Source: Sipunculus nudus
Taxonomy: Eukaryota > Annelida > Sipuncula > Golfingiida > Sipunculidae
Direction: 5' to 3'
Assembly (NCBI GenBank): GCA_026874595.1
Contig: CM049320.1
Location: forward strand, 5,705,464-5,769,463
DNA: 64,000 nucleotides
Shown: positions 11,499 through 24,203 of the stretch, one piece after another
Layout: every line of letters starts with the position of its first letter
Numbering within the stretch: the stretch's first letter is position 1
Program-made: the position numbers and the translations under genes
Notes under the pieces: generated by a model
Told to the model about the DNA's origin: nothing
Seen by the model: the letters and a program-made list of their open reading frames with translations, nothing else
The model's database searches: none

Positions 11499-11562
11499 GA
11501 CCTTGTTATGGTAAACAATAACACGTGGAGCATATGCTTACACACAGAACCATAACAAGGTC
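11499..11562. repeat. Inverted repeat, 14-bp perfect arms
   Basis: GACCTTGTTATGGT at 11499-11512 is matched by its exact reverse complement at 11549-11562, with a 36-base loop. It lies within the putative 4.2-kb element; it could be a small foldback insertion or a cruciform-prone site. Confidence 0.6.
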
Positions 11563-13899
11563 CTAACAGGTAGCTGAATGGAAGGTAATGAGACTGTGAT
11601 GTTTTTGCTGGAAACATGTGTATAAAGCAAAACTGGACTGATAGAGTGAAAGAATAGGCAAAATATTGCTCCTGATTATATCCTTTTAAGCGTTTCTACA
11701 TGAAGGCTTTGTGTTACTTAATTTGTGGGTTACCGAGTGAATGTGGCATGTGTGAATTTGTATAGTATTCACGAATTGGTCATTAAATAAAGTGTAACCC
11801 ATTACACTAGTATTTAGGCATAAAAATAACGTTAGATTCGAAGTTGGGCTGTTTTTTCCCTTAAATATAGTACTTTAAGCAATGAGTTTGCACTGTGGTT
11901 ATCTATAAATGGAAGCTCGAGAATGAATGAAAAGAGCGGGGTAACATGCCCACCCGTGGGCATATCGCCCCAAGTCTGGGGTAAAACGCCCATGGTCAGA
12001 AGATATAACTTTTCCCGATTTCGTCAAAAATATTCTGAATTTTTCCAAAATTCCCATCAAAATTTATTTTCTCTAATCTATCTGAGCTGTTGACAATAAA
12101 AAATATGATTTAAAGATGTTTCAGAAGGAACAGGAAACGTTTCCGCTTAAAGGCCGGGATTCTGAACCCAGTGGTTCACTTGGGGTTTTCCCTTGTAACA
12201 CAATAGGTCATGGACTGTGACTGACAGCCAGGGTCCGGCTTTTCACACAGCATTCAGTCAGTGCACGTGGTTTACTGTATGACATATGTAGTCTATTCTT
12301 TTGTACTGGCTCAGTCAGTAAGTGTGTAAGTGTGAATCAGAAAACAACTTAATGTCTCCTTGGATCCCTATACATATTTTATATTTGAATGGAATGGCAA
12401 AGATTTTGAAATATATGTGATGGCTGTGGAATACAAGTCTTTTGAATAGTCAGAAGAAGGCGATACTAATCAACTGATACCAAACAGATACCCCGCTTAG
12501 TACAGCTGCCTGTGTAATATGTATACACCAGCACACCAAATGTGCTGGCCCTGTGCTTGTCACCTTGCTAGCCTGGCCCCCCAAGGGTAAATCAAGATTA
12601 ATGTCTGGATTAAAAGATTTGTACAAGCTAGAAGGCAGGGTTCAAAGGCAGCACAAAGAAATTCAGGGGTTAATAAGGTTTTTTGAGCATATTTCATTTC
12701 AAATTTGTTAAGACTTTATTTAGTATTTTTGTAACAAGATCTTATGTTAAAATACTGTTAGTTTCATTTAAATATGACTCAGTCAATTATATTAAATATG
12801 TAGGCCTATGTGTGTTTTGTCTGTATTGAGAAATTCCCTGTTTATTTAAATAACCAAATCTGGTTCATATCCCAGTCCATGGCCTTACACTACACTGACC
12901 CAGAATTTTATTCAGTCCTGCAGTAGCACAGCTTCACACTGTTGAAATCTGGTGTAGGAAATACCTGCGTGCTGTGTAGCATGTACTCCCATTCTGTGTC
13001 ATGTAGGTGTTAATTATGACAAAATTTGAATATAAACTGCTTTATCAATTCAATTATTTCAGAGCCATTATGGAATAAAATTAAATATGTACAATGATCA
13101 GTTTCAGCAAGTATATGGTTTGATGAGTACTAGCATTTTGAACTGACTAATGACACAGCATACCCTGCCTGTACAGGAGGCCACGTGCTGTTGTTTATAT
13201 ACATACTGGCTGCCATCTGATTGGCTCCTGCTGTGACTTTGCACCTCCCCCGCTAAATTTGAACTGGGACTGGCATGGGCACATATAAATCATTTTCCTG
13301 CAGAAACCACATAACCTCATACATGAAACATAATTAATTTCAGTTATTTGTAGTATTAGGAACATGTCTGCCAAAATCCAGCTCAGATAACAAGTTTGTT
13401 CCCAGCTAATACTCAATAGTCAGAGCCCAAGTGAACAGTTGCAGATGTTATGTTAAACTCCATGTTGCCCAGTAACGCCCCCTGGTATTTATAGTGGAAC
13501 TAAACCCGGTCTTTAAGATTGGCGTCTTGCCCTGCCCTACCCTATATCGATCTGTCGTTATACCTAAACGTTTATACAGATCTGAACTGGTTTAATCAGG
13601 GTAGCACAGAATCATTATGCTTGAGAGAATGAATCTTTTCCGTGTTAAGAAAATGCAAGGATTTGATCGAAGAAGCTGTTCTGATAATGTACTATATGTT
13701 TGGGCTCCGACCTCGTGAAACAGCATGGATAGATAAACCTAAATTAACTTACTCAGCGAGATTATGTAGTGGTTACTGACAGCGGCCTTCCATACAGATA
13801 TTTCGATATAGACAGATCTCTCATTTAATATATGCCAAGAGAGTTTTACAAGTGAATACATATATACCAGACGTAAAAATGGTCAAAAGATATGGGTTA

Positions 13900-14448
13900 T
13901 ACTAAAGTCCATTTCACCACCTGCTGTCCACCTGTTTTTTTGTAAATGATTTACTTAAAGGTTTATATTTTTCAATATTTTCCAAGTAAACAACATATGG
14001 AAGTGACAACCTAATATGGCAGTTAAGAATATTACAATAAATCCCCCGTTTATGTTTCACAACATTTTTGTCTCTTTATCATGATCTGGCAGATATGGTG
14101 TATCCCTCCATAAGTAGCCATCTTTGTTTTAGCTGGTTATATTTTTTAGAGTGTTTACATGAGGTCATCCAATCAGCTGCTGTCTGTTGAGGCTGTTTTT
14201 GCATGTGACCAATGACCTTGACCGCCATAAGTGGGTCTGATATGTTGTAAAATGTAGACTGATTTCTCATATTTTCAGAAAATTCTGTTACTCAAAAATG
14301 GCATAAGGTAGGAATGTAGTTAACTAGTTGAAAATTAGGTTCTGTAATCCTCTCCTCTACACTATAACTGTTTCCCTTGAAATGTACCTAATAAAAATTT
14401 TCATAGCAAAAAACAGGTGGACATGAGGGGATGAAACGGACTATAGTA
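13900..14448. mobile_element. Putative 549-bp MITE with TA ends
   Basis: The left end TACTAAAGTCC and about 30 more bases up to CCACCTGTTTTTT (13900-13942) match the right end (14406-14448) in inverted orientation with several mismatches. Both outer ends are flanked by TA, as in Tc1/mariner-type insertions. No transposase frame is present. The interior is AT-rich with no recognisable coding. Confidence 0.6.
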
Positions 14449-15656
14449 CCTGTTAGAATATTTAGTTTCTGATAGATGCCCGTTTAGGAACTTCTTGAAA
14501 GGTTTAATCATTAATAAATTATTAACAACAATATTGAAATTCACACAAAATAAAGGACTATAGAAGCTTTTTGTACTTTAGGATTATTCAAGAGGATTCA
14601 TTTATTCCCTCGATCCATACTTAATGGGAGACGGATTTGTCGGACCTTATGAAAAGATTCTACATGTAGCAATGCAGGTGATAAATTTGGATATGGAAAC
14701 TGATACGAACAGCTCACACGAGCAGCATTTTGATGTGTCGTACGTTCGAGAGGGTGTTATCGCGGCGATATGTTCACTCTCTTTATCGTCGTCATTAATC
14801 TAAAACCCAATGAATCTATATTGTCTGTTGTAATCGTCATTGTGGAGAAAATAAAGCTCAACAACAGCATAATACATTTACTGTATTACAATTATAACTT
14901 TATTATTTGATAATCACAATAAACTGATGTCATATAAAATCTTATACATGTTCATTCGATTTTGACCGTCACATGCAGTTTCAAGTTTAGCGTCGGCTTG
15001 CAGCGTTGATAGGTGCTGCCCATGATTATAATCCATAAAAAATTGTATTAATAGCTGTTTTTAAGAAGATTTTAACAATTCTAATTAAACAATTCTAGAT
15101 AACATATATGTATGTATATATGTAGCACACTAGCCCATAAGAATATGGACTCCTCAATTGCTTTTTCTTAGTGATCGACTGACGCAATGAAACCTGTTGC
15201 GTCGCTCATCTAAGATGGTCAATCGGGATTTTTTAAAAAATTTGTTGATTTAACGTACGTGGAATAAGCGTCTTGTTTAATAATTCCTTTTCTATTCTAT
15301 ATGGTGACTCCAAGGGGGCCATGCAGACAGTACAGGGTTTGTAGAATATGTCCATAAATTGGTCAAACCTGCGTGCATGAATCTGTAAACGCATGCAGGC
15401 ATGCGTTTTAGTAACAAACAAATATGAGTTTGGTACGTGTGCAGTGGTTACGAATTTCCAGGAACACACCGCGTAGTGGCTCAAGTAAACAAACAAGGAA
15501 CCAGGAAGAAACGACAAGTACTTGAGTGAGTCAAAATACGCAAGTCATACAGACACACACATACTCAAGGTAAGGCGCCATCCAATGTATAGTGCAATTC
15601 ATTTAGATCTGGATGAAGCCGTGATTTGAGGCGGCGTTTGATCATGATATGATTTA

Positions 15657-15785
15657 GTCCATACGTGGACCTCTGATGTCTGATGGCTCTATGTCCCATG
15701 ATACTTCTGCTGGACGGACATTACGTAATCTGTTAATGTCCGTCCAGCAGGAGTACCATAGGACATAGAGGTCCATGTATGGACC
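15657..15785. mobile_element. Palindromic mini-element (foldback MITE)
   Basis: Almost the whole 129 bp folds on itself. The outer arms carry GTCCATACGTGGACCTCT and its near-complement. The inner arms are a perfect 16-base pair (15708-15723 with 15734-15749) around a 10-base loop. Segments resembling it (TAATGTCCATCCTGCTG and GGTCCATGCATGGAC) appear near 11370-11440, suggesting a dispersed family. Confidence 0.65.
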
Positions 15786-17039
15786 TGATATGATTTTGCG
15801 GTGGAGTCCATCTCTGGATCTCCCATGGGCAGTTGTTAAAAGATCATTCTAAAATTAACCATCAAAAGATAATAAGGAATGCTTATTTCCACTCTCCCTC
15901 ATGACAAAGGCTGGTGCAGTGTATTTATCAGTATTCTGGGGGAAAAGAGTCACCAAATGTTTTTCAGTCTATCTCAATTCTAAGCAAGACTATATATATT
16001 TCTTGTTAAAAAATTTTGCGCATGTGCATCATATCCTCTTTAATATTGAGTCATTTTGGGCATATATATATAGTTTTGCATTTGTGCACTTAAAGAGTTT
16101 CAGTTTTTAAAATGAAATGCATTTCAAAGTGAATCTGCACACATATATCCATACATTATAACAACATGGAATTATTTTCAAAGACCCCACTCAACAAATT
16201 ACCACAAAATAAGGTATTTAAATTAAACTAAACAGCTCTATAGCTGTCAAATCTGTACTCTAGTCTGAGAAATTATCAATCATATAAAAGTGGTTTACAA
16301 TATCACTGAGCATAAAGCATAAAACAGTAGTTTTCCATATCAAAGTAGTAACCTGCATTAACTGTACATAGAATGTGTATGTGTCGAAGTCTCAGCACTC
16401 TCAATTTCAAATATTACAAAAACAGCTCTCAAATGGCTAAATCAATCCTGAAAGCACTCTCGCCATGAAATATCCCACCACTAAATATGTGAAAGACTAG
16501 GTTTCTTTAACAGTCAAACCAACTGGATGAAACTCATATATACATACACTCCAAAAGATGAATAAGTCTGAATGAGTTAACAAAAAAAAAATAGAACAAT
16601 TAAAGAAAACATACACTTACATTTCTCTGGAGAGGCGCTCCGTGCATATATGCACTGATGTTCACAAGCATCCGATTATGAACACAGAAAAAAATCACCA
16701 AGTCATTAATGAGAAGTCAGCATCTCTTAAGTGGTATACAGTCCATCATGTGCAAAACAAATCATTTCAGGGACTCATTTATGCCCATTGCAGTGTGTTT
16801 GTTCAATAAGCATTGTAAAGCATTCATATGTTTTCTAGTTATTAATCATATGCTTTTTCCACATTATTTTTATTACTTATTATTATTATTATTATTATTA
16901 TTATTTTCTTAGTTGTGTCACATATCAGTTGCTTGACACCAAAATTCTGTATTGGCAATAATTGATATCTTGTCTTATTTTATCTTATCTTATAACACTG
17001 GACGGGCACTGTTTGGTAATCTGGTTTTCAATCTATTCT

Positions 17040-17790
17040 TCTGTCTTGCTCTTTTGTTCACTTTATCTCTAGAACCCCCAAGATATTACTTTGAAAATCT
17101 TACAATGGATTGTCACCTATAAGGGAATGAGCATTTTTTTTTTAAGCTTGTTTAAAAATACAGTATGGCTGCTAGGCAGTGATCTTTGCAATTGCTTTTG
17201 TGCACATTATCTCGAGAACCATGCAAGTAATGTGTGAACATATTATTTTGGATTGACACAAATAAGAGGTCAAGCACTATTGAATTTCAGGCCCTTTGTA
17301 AAACAATATTTACACAAAAAGTGATCTTTTAAAACATTTCACATGCTTTATCTCAAGAACCATCCAAGATATTTCCATAAATACATTTACTGAAGATTTT
17401 CACATAGATGCTGATGTGCCCGATTGGATTTCAGACGGGCCCATCCAAAAATACAGTATGGTCACCAGGCAGCAATCTTTGATTTTCCTTTTGTGTGGAT
17501 TATATCAAGACCTGTGCAAGTGATTGCCCAGTAAAACTGTTCAGGTGTTTCCCTAAATATTTTACTTTATATAATGATACCCATGGGAGGAAATGTGTTA
17601 CATAATTTCATCCCCCATATAAAATATGACCACCAATCAGTGTTCTCCGAGTATGTTTTGCACATATTATCTCAAAAACTGTTAAAATGAAAACATTACT
17701 GAAAAAATTTCACTCATGAGAATGTGCAATATAGGATATCAGACTGACCAAAAACCAATATCACCACATGGCTTCCATAATTAGGGAACT
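17040..17790. repeat. Decayed tandem repeat, about 140-170 bp period
   Basis: A phrase of the form TATCTC(A/G)AGAACCATCCAAG recurs near 17068, 17209, 17350, 17501 and 17671. Other shared segments (ACAGTATGG-, CAGTGATCTTTG-like) recur between them. The copies are strongly diverged. The layout resembles the internal arrays of the Helentron-like elements further on, so this may be the relic of another such element. Confidence 0.5.
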
Positions 17791-18258
17791 GATCCTATGG
17801 CCCCTTTGGGTCCTAATTATTTCTGGTTCACTATGATAAACAGTGTAAATTATGTTAGTTTTATAAACTTGCCAACCCTCCTTCATGTCATGAGACAATG
17901 GCAGAACTAGAAATACACATCATCTAAGATGTAATGCCTTATATAAGCATCCTCTTTGCCTGTCACTCTCTTGATCTACCACCTTGATTTCCTAACCTAC
18001 AATGTCTTTAGACTAGCTATGTCATACAACAAGAAAACAATGATCTCTTGATTTAAGAGAATTTAAGGTTTTAAAAGGGTTTTTCCAGATTTAGCTCTTC
18101 CAAGGGAATCATGGATAGAGTACTCAAAAGTCTTGGCAAGGCTTTTATTTGATGTGCAGCTTCAACTGGGGAAATAATGGTAAGCCATAGATCAAAATGC
18201 TAGTGTATAACTGCATGAAGATAATACACATATTATTTTACTTGTATATTGTAGAAAC

Positions 18259-18489
18259 ATGATGCAGGCACAACCTCAGCAGACAGTGATGGTCCCTGGG
18301 ACCTCAGTACAAATCACAATGAACCCTGACCCACCAGGAATCAGACCTCGATATGCTGCCAAGACATCAAAAATTCTTGGTTGGATTAGTGTCGGTCTTG
18401 GAGTGGGTTGTATAGTGCTGAACATTGTAGGGATTGCCATTAATGCAGGTGCCAGCTTTGTGGGACATGGAATCTGGTGTGGTATTTTT
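18259..18489 (+). CDS. Coding exon 1 of the MS4A-like gene
   Basis: Encodes residues 1-77: a Pro/Gln-rich cytosolic N-terminus, TM1 (ILGWISVGLGVGCIVLNIVG) and the start of TM2. It is preceded by a TTGTATATTGTAG acceptor four bases before the ATG, which implies an upstream non-coding exon. Two Met codons are adjacent; the first was chosen. The donor is GTGAGT; phase 0. Confidence 0.85.
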
Positions 18490-21400
18490 GTGAGTACATA
18501 AATCTGCTATTTTCCTAATTAAACAGGAAATTTCTAAGTCAGTAGCCTCCATTGAAAATTTTGAACAAATGAAAGAATAATTTGAAATTTTATTTTTTTA
18601 CAATTGTGAACAAGGGTATTTCATACCTACGCAAGATATAAAGGTTATTACAGACAGGGATATCATTTTGCAAACATACACCCCTATATACTATAGACAA
18701 TGGACTCTTCCAGTGGTGGATCCAATAAACAGGGAAGGGAGCATAGGGAGGGCAGTTGAGTTCCAGCCATTTGAAGGAGATGGAGGTCGTTAAGTAACGG
18801 CAAAGCTAGTAGCCAGCAACTCTCCATCTCTTTCCTAAGAAGCTTCCCTAGGACTGGCAATAAACCAACATTTGGCAATGTAAAACAACCTTTCATAATT
18901 TTGACAGTTTTTTTATTGTCCTTTTAGTGGATTTAAAACTTTAAATATCATGATTTTGTATTTTATTTGGGACAAAACTTTACAATGGAAAGTCATTTAA
19001 GGTTCAAAATATTACAATGGAACATCATTTCAGGTTTATACAGCTGATACATTAATTTAATACAGTGGGGTCATATAAGTCTGACACTTGGTGCACCATG
19101 ATCAGTCTTCTGCAATGAAATTGACAAGCATCAAAGGGTGTATTACATCACTCCAGCCTGTGATGCCCAACCCTAGAATAATACTGACAACACAGTAGAA
19201 CCCTGTATGTGTGAAGGTGCTGGCATATGTGTACACTGTTAAACGGTTCCACTGTAACATGTCGTGAATATAGTGACTGTACATGGTTGCTTGTGTTGAT
19301 ATTGTTATATTAATAAAATATTATGAAACTACTTATGTGGTATTGCCGTCATAATGCCTAAAGCCTAGCTATATACTAAACTCAGGCCAAGTCTAAAGCA
19401 ATATAGAACAAGCCAGTCAGTAACATATAATTATCACCTAAGTTGGCAATTTGGGCATTGATTGTTAATATCAGTTTATTTAAGGTTACAATGTTTCATC
19501 AGCTGAGCCCCATGACCCGAGGGTCACTTGTTTGACATCGATGGCTGTGACCGGTTTTGCTTTATGTTTCAGTATATGATAGCAGGGGCCTTTGGGGTTG
19601 CTGCAGGCAATACAAAGAAGACATGTTATGTAAGTGGAGAATCTTATATCTAAACCATGTCAAGTCATTATATAACCAGTGATTTGATAAAGTGGGACAA
19701 ATTTAAATTGGGAGAGGAGTACATTGTTTTTTTTAGGGGTAAGAAATTTCACATACTCAAAGTTATAAGCACCAACAGCACACATTTAGTATTTAGTTTC
19801 TGTATTGTTACCAAAAATAGAGTTTATTTCAATCAGACAAATGATACATCAGTTCTTTGTGCAGGAAGGGATGGGCTTCAGTTTCATTTTCTTGATTTTT
19901 AGCTCAGTTGACTATAAGTCATCTGAGTTATAGTCGTGGTCCATCGTCCGTCCTTCTGTCTGTCCGTCGTGCCGTCCGTCTGTCCGGATGTCCGTCCGTA
20001 AGACTGGCACGTTTCAACACCATTGGACCTACGAATCTGAAATTTGCCATACAGTTATATGTCCCAAAAATCTCCTACCATGCCGAAAGTTGGGTCAATA
20101 GGACTTTGTTCCTTCGAGATATCAAGAAAAACCTCAATTTTTTATTAGAAATCTATTTTATACACTTCAGGACTGCCTAATATCAAAACCACTCATCTGG
20201 TTTTCTTCATATTTACCATAAATATTCCTCTATATAGTTCCTATGTACATGCCAGAAATTAAGTCAGTATTATTTAATTTTAAAAAAGTTATGGGCCCAA
20301 ACATAAGGGACTTTGTAAAAAAATCAGGAAAGATATTTGGTCACTTAAGACCAAAGTGTTAAAGGTAGGGACTTTTTTCCAGTAATATAACTTTAATTAA
20401 TCAAAATTTAATTGTATACCAAAAATCAGATCAAAATCTGTTAAATTTTTTTAAATATTGGCAAAAATATAAAATTGGTACCTTAAATTTTGCCCAAGTT
20501 TGACCATGGCATGTTTTTTTCCTGTACGTACTGAGGATTTAATTTTCACAGCATTTTTTTGTTAGCATTTTGTCTGTTAACACCAAAAATTTTAAACCAG
20601 TTGATCCAAAACTGTAGATTTTATTCAAGTTTTCAAGCACCATGTTACATCAAGTTTACATCAAGCTAGTGTTATGCAGTTTGCTAGAGCTCAGCTCCCC
20701 AGCTTCAGCTCTAAGTTCCTTAAATTTAGCATACAGTTAGATGTCTCTAAAATCCCCTTCAATGCCAAGAATTTTATCACTAGGACTTAATTCCCTTCGG
20801 AATATTAATGAAAAACTTCATTTTTCCTTTAAAAACCCATTGTTACACTGTAAGACTGCCTAATATCAAAACCACTAATATGATTATAAAAATTCATAAT
20901 ATACATATTTTTCTATACATTCGCTATGCACATGCCAGAAATGATGTCAGTATTGCGTAATTGTTTTAAGTTACATAATGCACTTTTTAAAAAATCAAGA
21001 AATAAATTTACTCCCTTAACAAGAGGATTGCTTAAGCTAGAGATTTTTTGTCAGGGATGTAACATTATTTAATCAAGATTCAATTGAATACCCAAAATTA
21101 GTTCTGAATTTTTCAAATTTTATAAGTTTTTAGTATAAATATATAATTAGTACCTTAAATTTTGCCCAACATTGACCATGGCATGTTTGTTTCCTGAGGG
21201 CACTGTTGATATAATTTTCATATCATGCACACATAAGGATTTCATCTTTGTAGTTTAGAAAGCTGAAAGAAATTGGCCAAATATTGTAGCTTTTATTAAT
21301 GTTTATATGAGACCATGTCAGACCCAGGCTTAATCCAGCCCCTCTTCAGTCCCCTGTATGTTGACCTTGTTGACCTTTCATCAGATTATGCATGCTTGAG

Positions 21401-24168
21401 CCACAGGCGCTTGAATCGCTATTGGTGTTGATAATGGCTTAAATCGTGTTCAATTTACCTTAACAACAATCCCCTATCGTTCAATGAGCTGTAAACCATG
21501 TTATATCGCTTGCCGGTACTTGTTTATATAATAGATACACAAGGCCGGCATCCAAGTCTGCGGACGAGTCTGTATCCATTAAGCTACGAGCAGACAGATT
21601 TAACCCAGATTACTATTTCCATCGTTATCAACAAATCAGGTGTTAGGTTCCAGGGGGGAATCCTTACTGCTGACCAAGATAAATGGGGATATCCTCGTTT
21701 GGGGTAACAGCTGCTTAATGGATGCAGACTAGTTACAAATAAGAGCTCATTACAAGTGGTACACTGTGTGTATTGGAATTGTTAATGCTTTTATAGAAAG
21801 AAGAACTGGCCATTTAACGACTGTAAGTTTCTTCCCTCGAAAATCTTTGAAATATTCGGGAATTTGAATTGATTTCTTGTATTATCGCCAACCCACCGCA
21901 GACTTGGATGCCGGCCTTGTGAATCTATTATATAAACAAGTACCGGCAAGCGATATAACACGGTTTACAGCTCATTGAACGGTAGGGGATTGTTGTTAAG
22001 GTAAATTGAACACGATTTAAGCCAATATCAACACAAATAGCGATTCAAGCACCTGTGCTTGAGCAAAGCATACACTGGGGCAGCCAGGCAGCTAATGCCC
22101 TGCCACAGTTGATCCAGGTGTCCAACCCAACTCATCTAGTAGTTGTTTTGAAAAACAACACAACAATAAACAATAAATTAATAATTTTGCATTGTTTTTT
22201 TTATAACAAATTAAAGAAAAATTAATAGAAAAGGAATTTGTAGTTGATGAGTAACAGAAAATTAACTTGCAGTTACTGATGATGTAAGAATTTTGTATGG
22301 ATGGATAGAATGTCAATGTCAATGTTATTCCAAATAACACCATGCAGTCACCTATGGTATTTTTCAGTGAAATTTTAATGATAAAAAAATAAATCATATT
22401 ATTCATTACTAATCATTAGGGATTATATGAAGGAAATTAATGATAGACAAAGATGCAGTTGATAATATTAATCTAGATTCCTACTGTGTCTAGTGTGTAC
22501 ATTGATGTGAAATTAGTCCAAAATGAATATATTACATTTATTTTTTTTAATATAAATAAAAGCCATAAAACCAGGATCATTATTTAAATGTGTGAATTTT
22601 GTACATTCTGGATTCTCAACACCATTGTATGATGAAAACTGAATAAATACCAGATATGGTTGAAATACTTTGCAATTGTATTTAAATACAAATATGAATA
22701 TGTACTCCATTATAAAATTTCTTGCATAAAGAATGGGAATTCAGGTAAATATGAAAGTATATGAATACCAGTGCAAATACTTTCCAAATGTATTCATGAA
22801 TGCATTCATGAATATATTCTTTAATATTATTTTAATAATCATTTCAGTTATATTTCATTTTAAAAATCATACAATTCTCTTATTATTTTTAATAAAAATT
22901 ATATCTGGGACAATATTTGTAATTTTTTTTAATAAATAGTTAAACTCTTATATTATATGTTCTGCTTATAAGTTATATGGCCAAGTCAAAATCTGTGTGA
23001 CAATAGTACTCCATTTGTTAATAAAATGAAATAAAATGAAATCAGTCCTCTTCCCTGTCTCCAAAGGTACTATCAAAATCATACATAAGCTAAACAACAA
23101 CAACTCATAATACAGCTTATACTTATTACCACACAAAACCAGCATGTGCCTCATTTCTAAATCATATTTTTTATCATATATAACAGCTGAGCGCCGTGAC
23201 CCATAGGTCCCTTGTTTTTATTCTGCCTAGGTGAGATTAAAATCCTGTTATGAATATATGTAGGGATTCAGTCTTGTCTAGGCAGATTTCAAATCTGCCT
23301 AGGAGATTTTGTATTTCTGATTTCACCTAGGCCAGATTAAAATCCTAGCTATTAATCTGCTTCATACAGTTCTTTGGTTTAATCATGCTGATTGTTTCAT
23401 AATAATGATTGCAGTTTATTCTCACATATGGCGTGGAGAGATTTATCTGTTGAGAATTGTATGATCTGTACATCTTAATGAATGGGACCATTTTAGGAAA
23501 CTAGATCTGTCCCGTCCAACAAGACTGAAATTTTGATTTTGCTTCGTTTTAAGTGTAAGTATTACAGAAACTTTGGATTTTAAAAGATCAGTTTATATAT
23601 ATTTACAGGTATTTTTTTCAGTTTAAAATAAATTCTACAATTATGACAAATATCTACAAAAATGAATAATATAAAACCAACTTATGAGCAGCCTGTTAAA
23701 GATTTTTTTTCCTTATTTGATCTTGTTATTATTCCATGTCTCATTGTATTTGCAGATTGTTACTTTCATGGTGTTGACCATCATAACGGCCGCTGTATTT
23801 GTTATACCTGTTCTTACTGCATCAGCAATCGGGCTTTCATCAGATAATCGATATTATTATTATGGTGTCAGTTATCATTATGTAGCTCCTGATGTGAGTA
23901 TTTTAACTGGTCACCTTTGCACTTATATATTTGACATATATTTGTTATTTACAATCCCCTTAAGTATGGTACTGTGACTATCAATATCCAGTGAATCCTT
24001 ACAAAACTGGACTAAATTAGAAAGAGGTAAATCATGCTGTACAACCAGTATCAAACAACCAGGTTCTCAGAAGGCTACAGACAGCCTGTGGCAAATAATA
24101 TTTATTTTTAGCTCAGCTGACTATAAGTCATCTGAGCTATAGTCATGGTCCATTGTCCGTCGTCCGTC

Positions 24169-24203
<35 letters not shown>

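Larger units (their letters stand above)
9311..13543. mobile_element. Putative 4.2-kb DNA transposon with 22-bp TIRs
   Basis: The left end at 9311-9332 (AGGGTAGAGC, then AGGGCAAGACGC) is repeated in inverted form at 13522-13543 with one mismatch. Inside the left end lies GGGGTAAAATGCCCACC (about 9340). Similar GGGGTAA-CATGCCCACC and GGGGTAAAACGCCCA segments occur near 11938 and 11980, as subterminal repeats would. If the outermost A/T pair is taken as target, both sides show TA. I see no transposase frame, so it would be non-autonomous. The interior holds an AT-rich block, a GA microsatellite and a 14-bp inverted repeat. Superfamily not assigned. Confidence 0.5.
14449..18254. other. Upstream region of the membrane protein gene
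   Basis: No protein-coding gene was seen. This stretch should contain the gene's promoter and at least one non-coding first exon, because the first coding exon begins directly after a splice acceptor (AG at 18253-18254). A possible donor is the CAAG/GTAAGG at about 15570, but nothing in the sequence proves it. A palindromic MITE, an ATT microsatellite (about 16877-16906) and decayed tandem repeats are listed separately or lie within. Confidence 0.4.
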
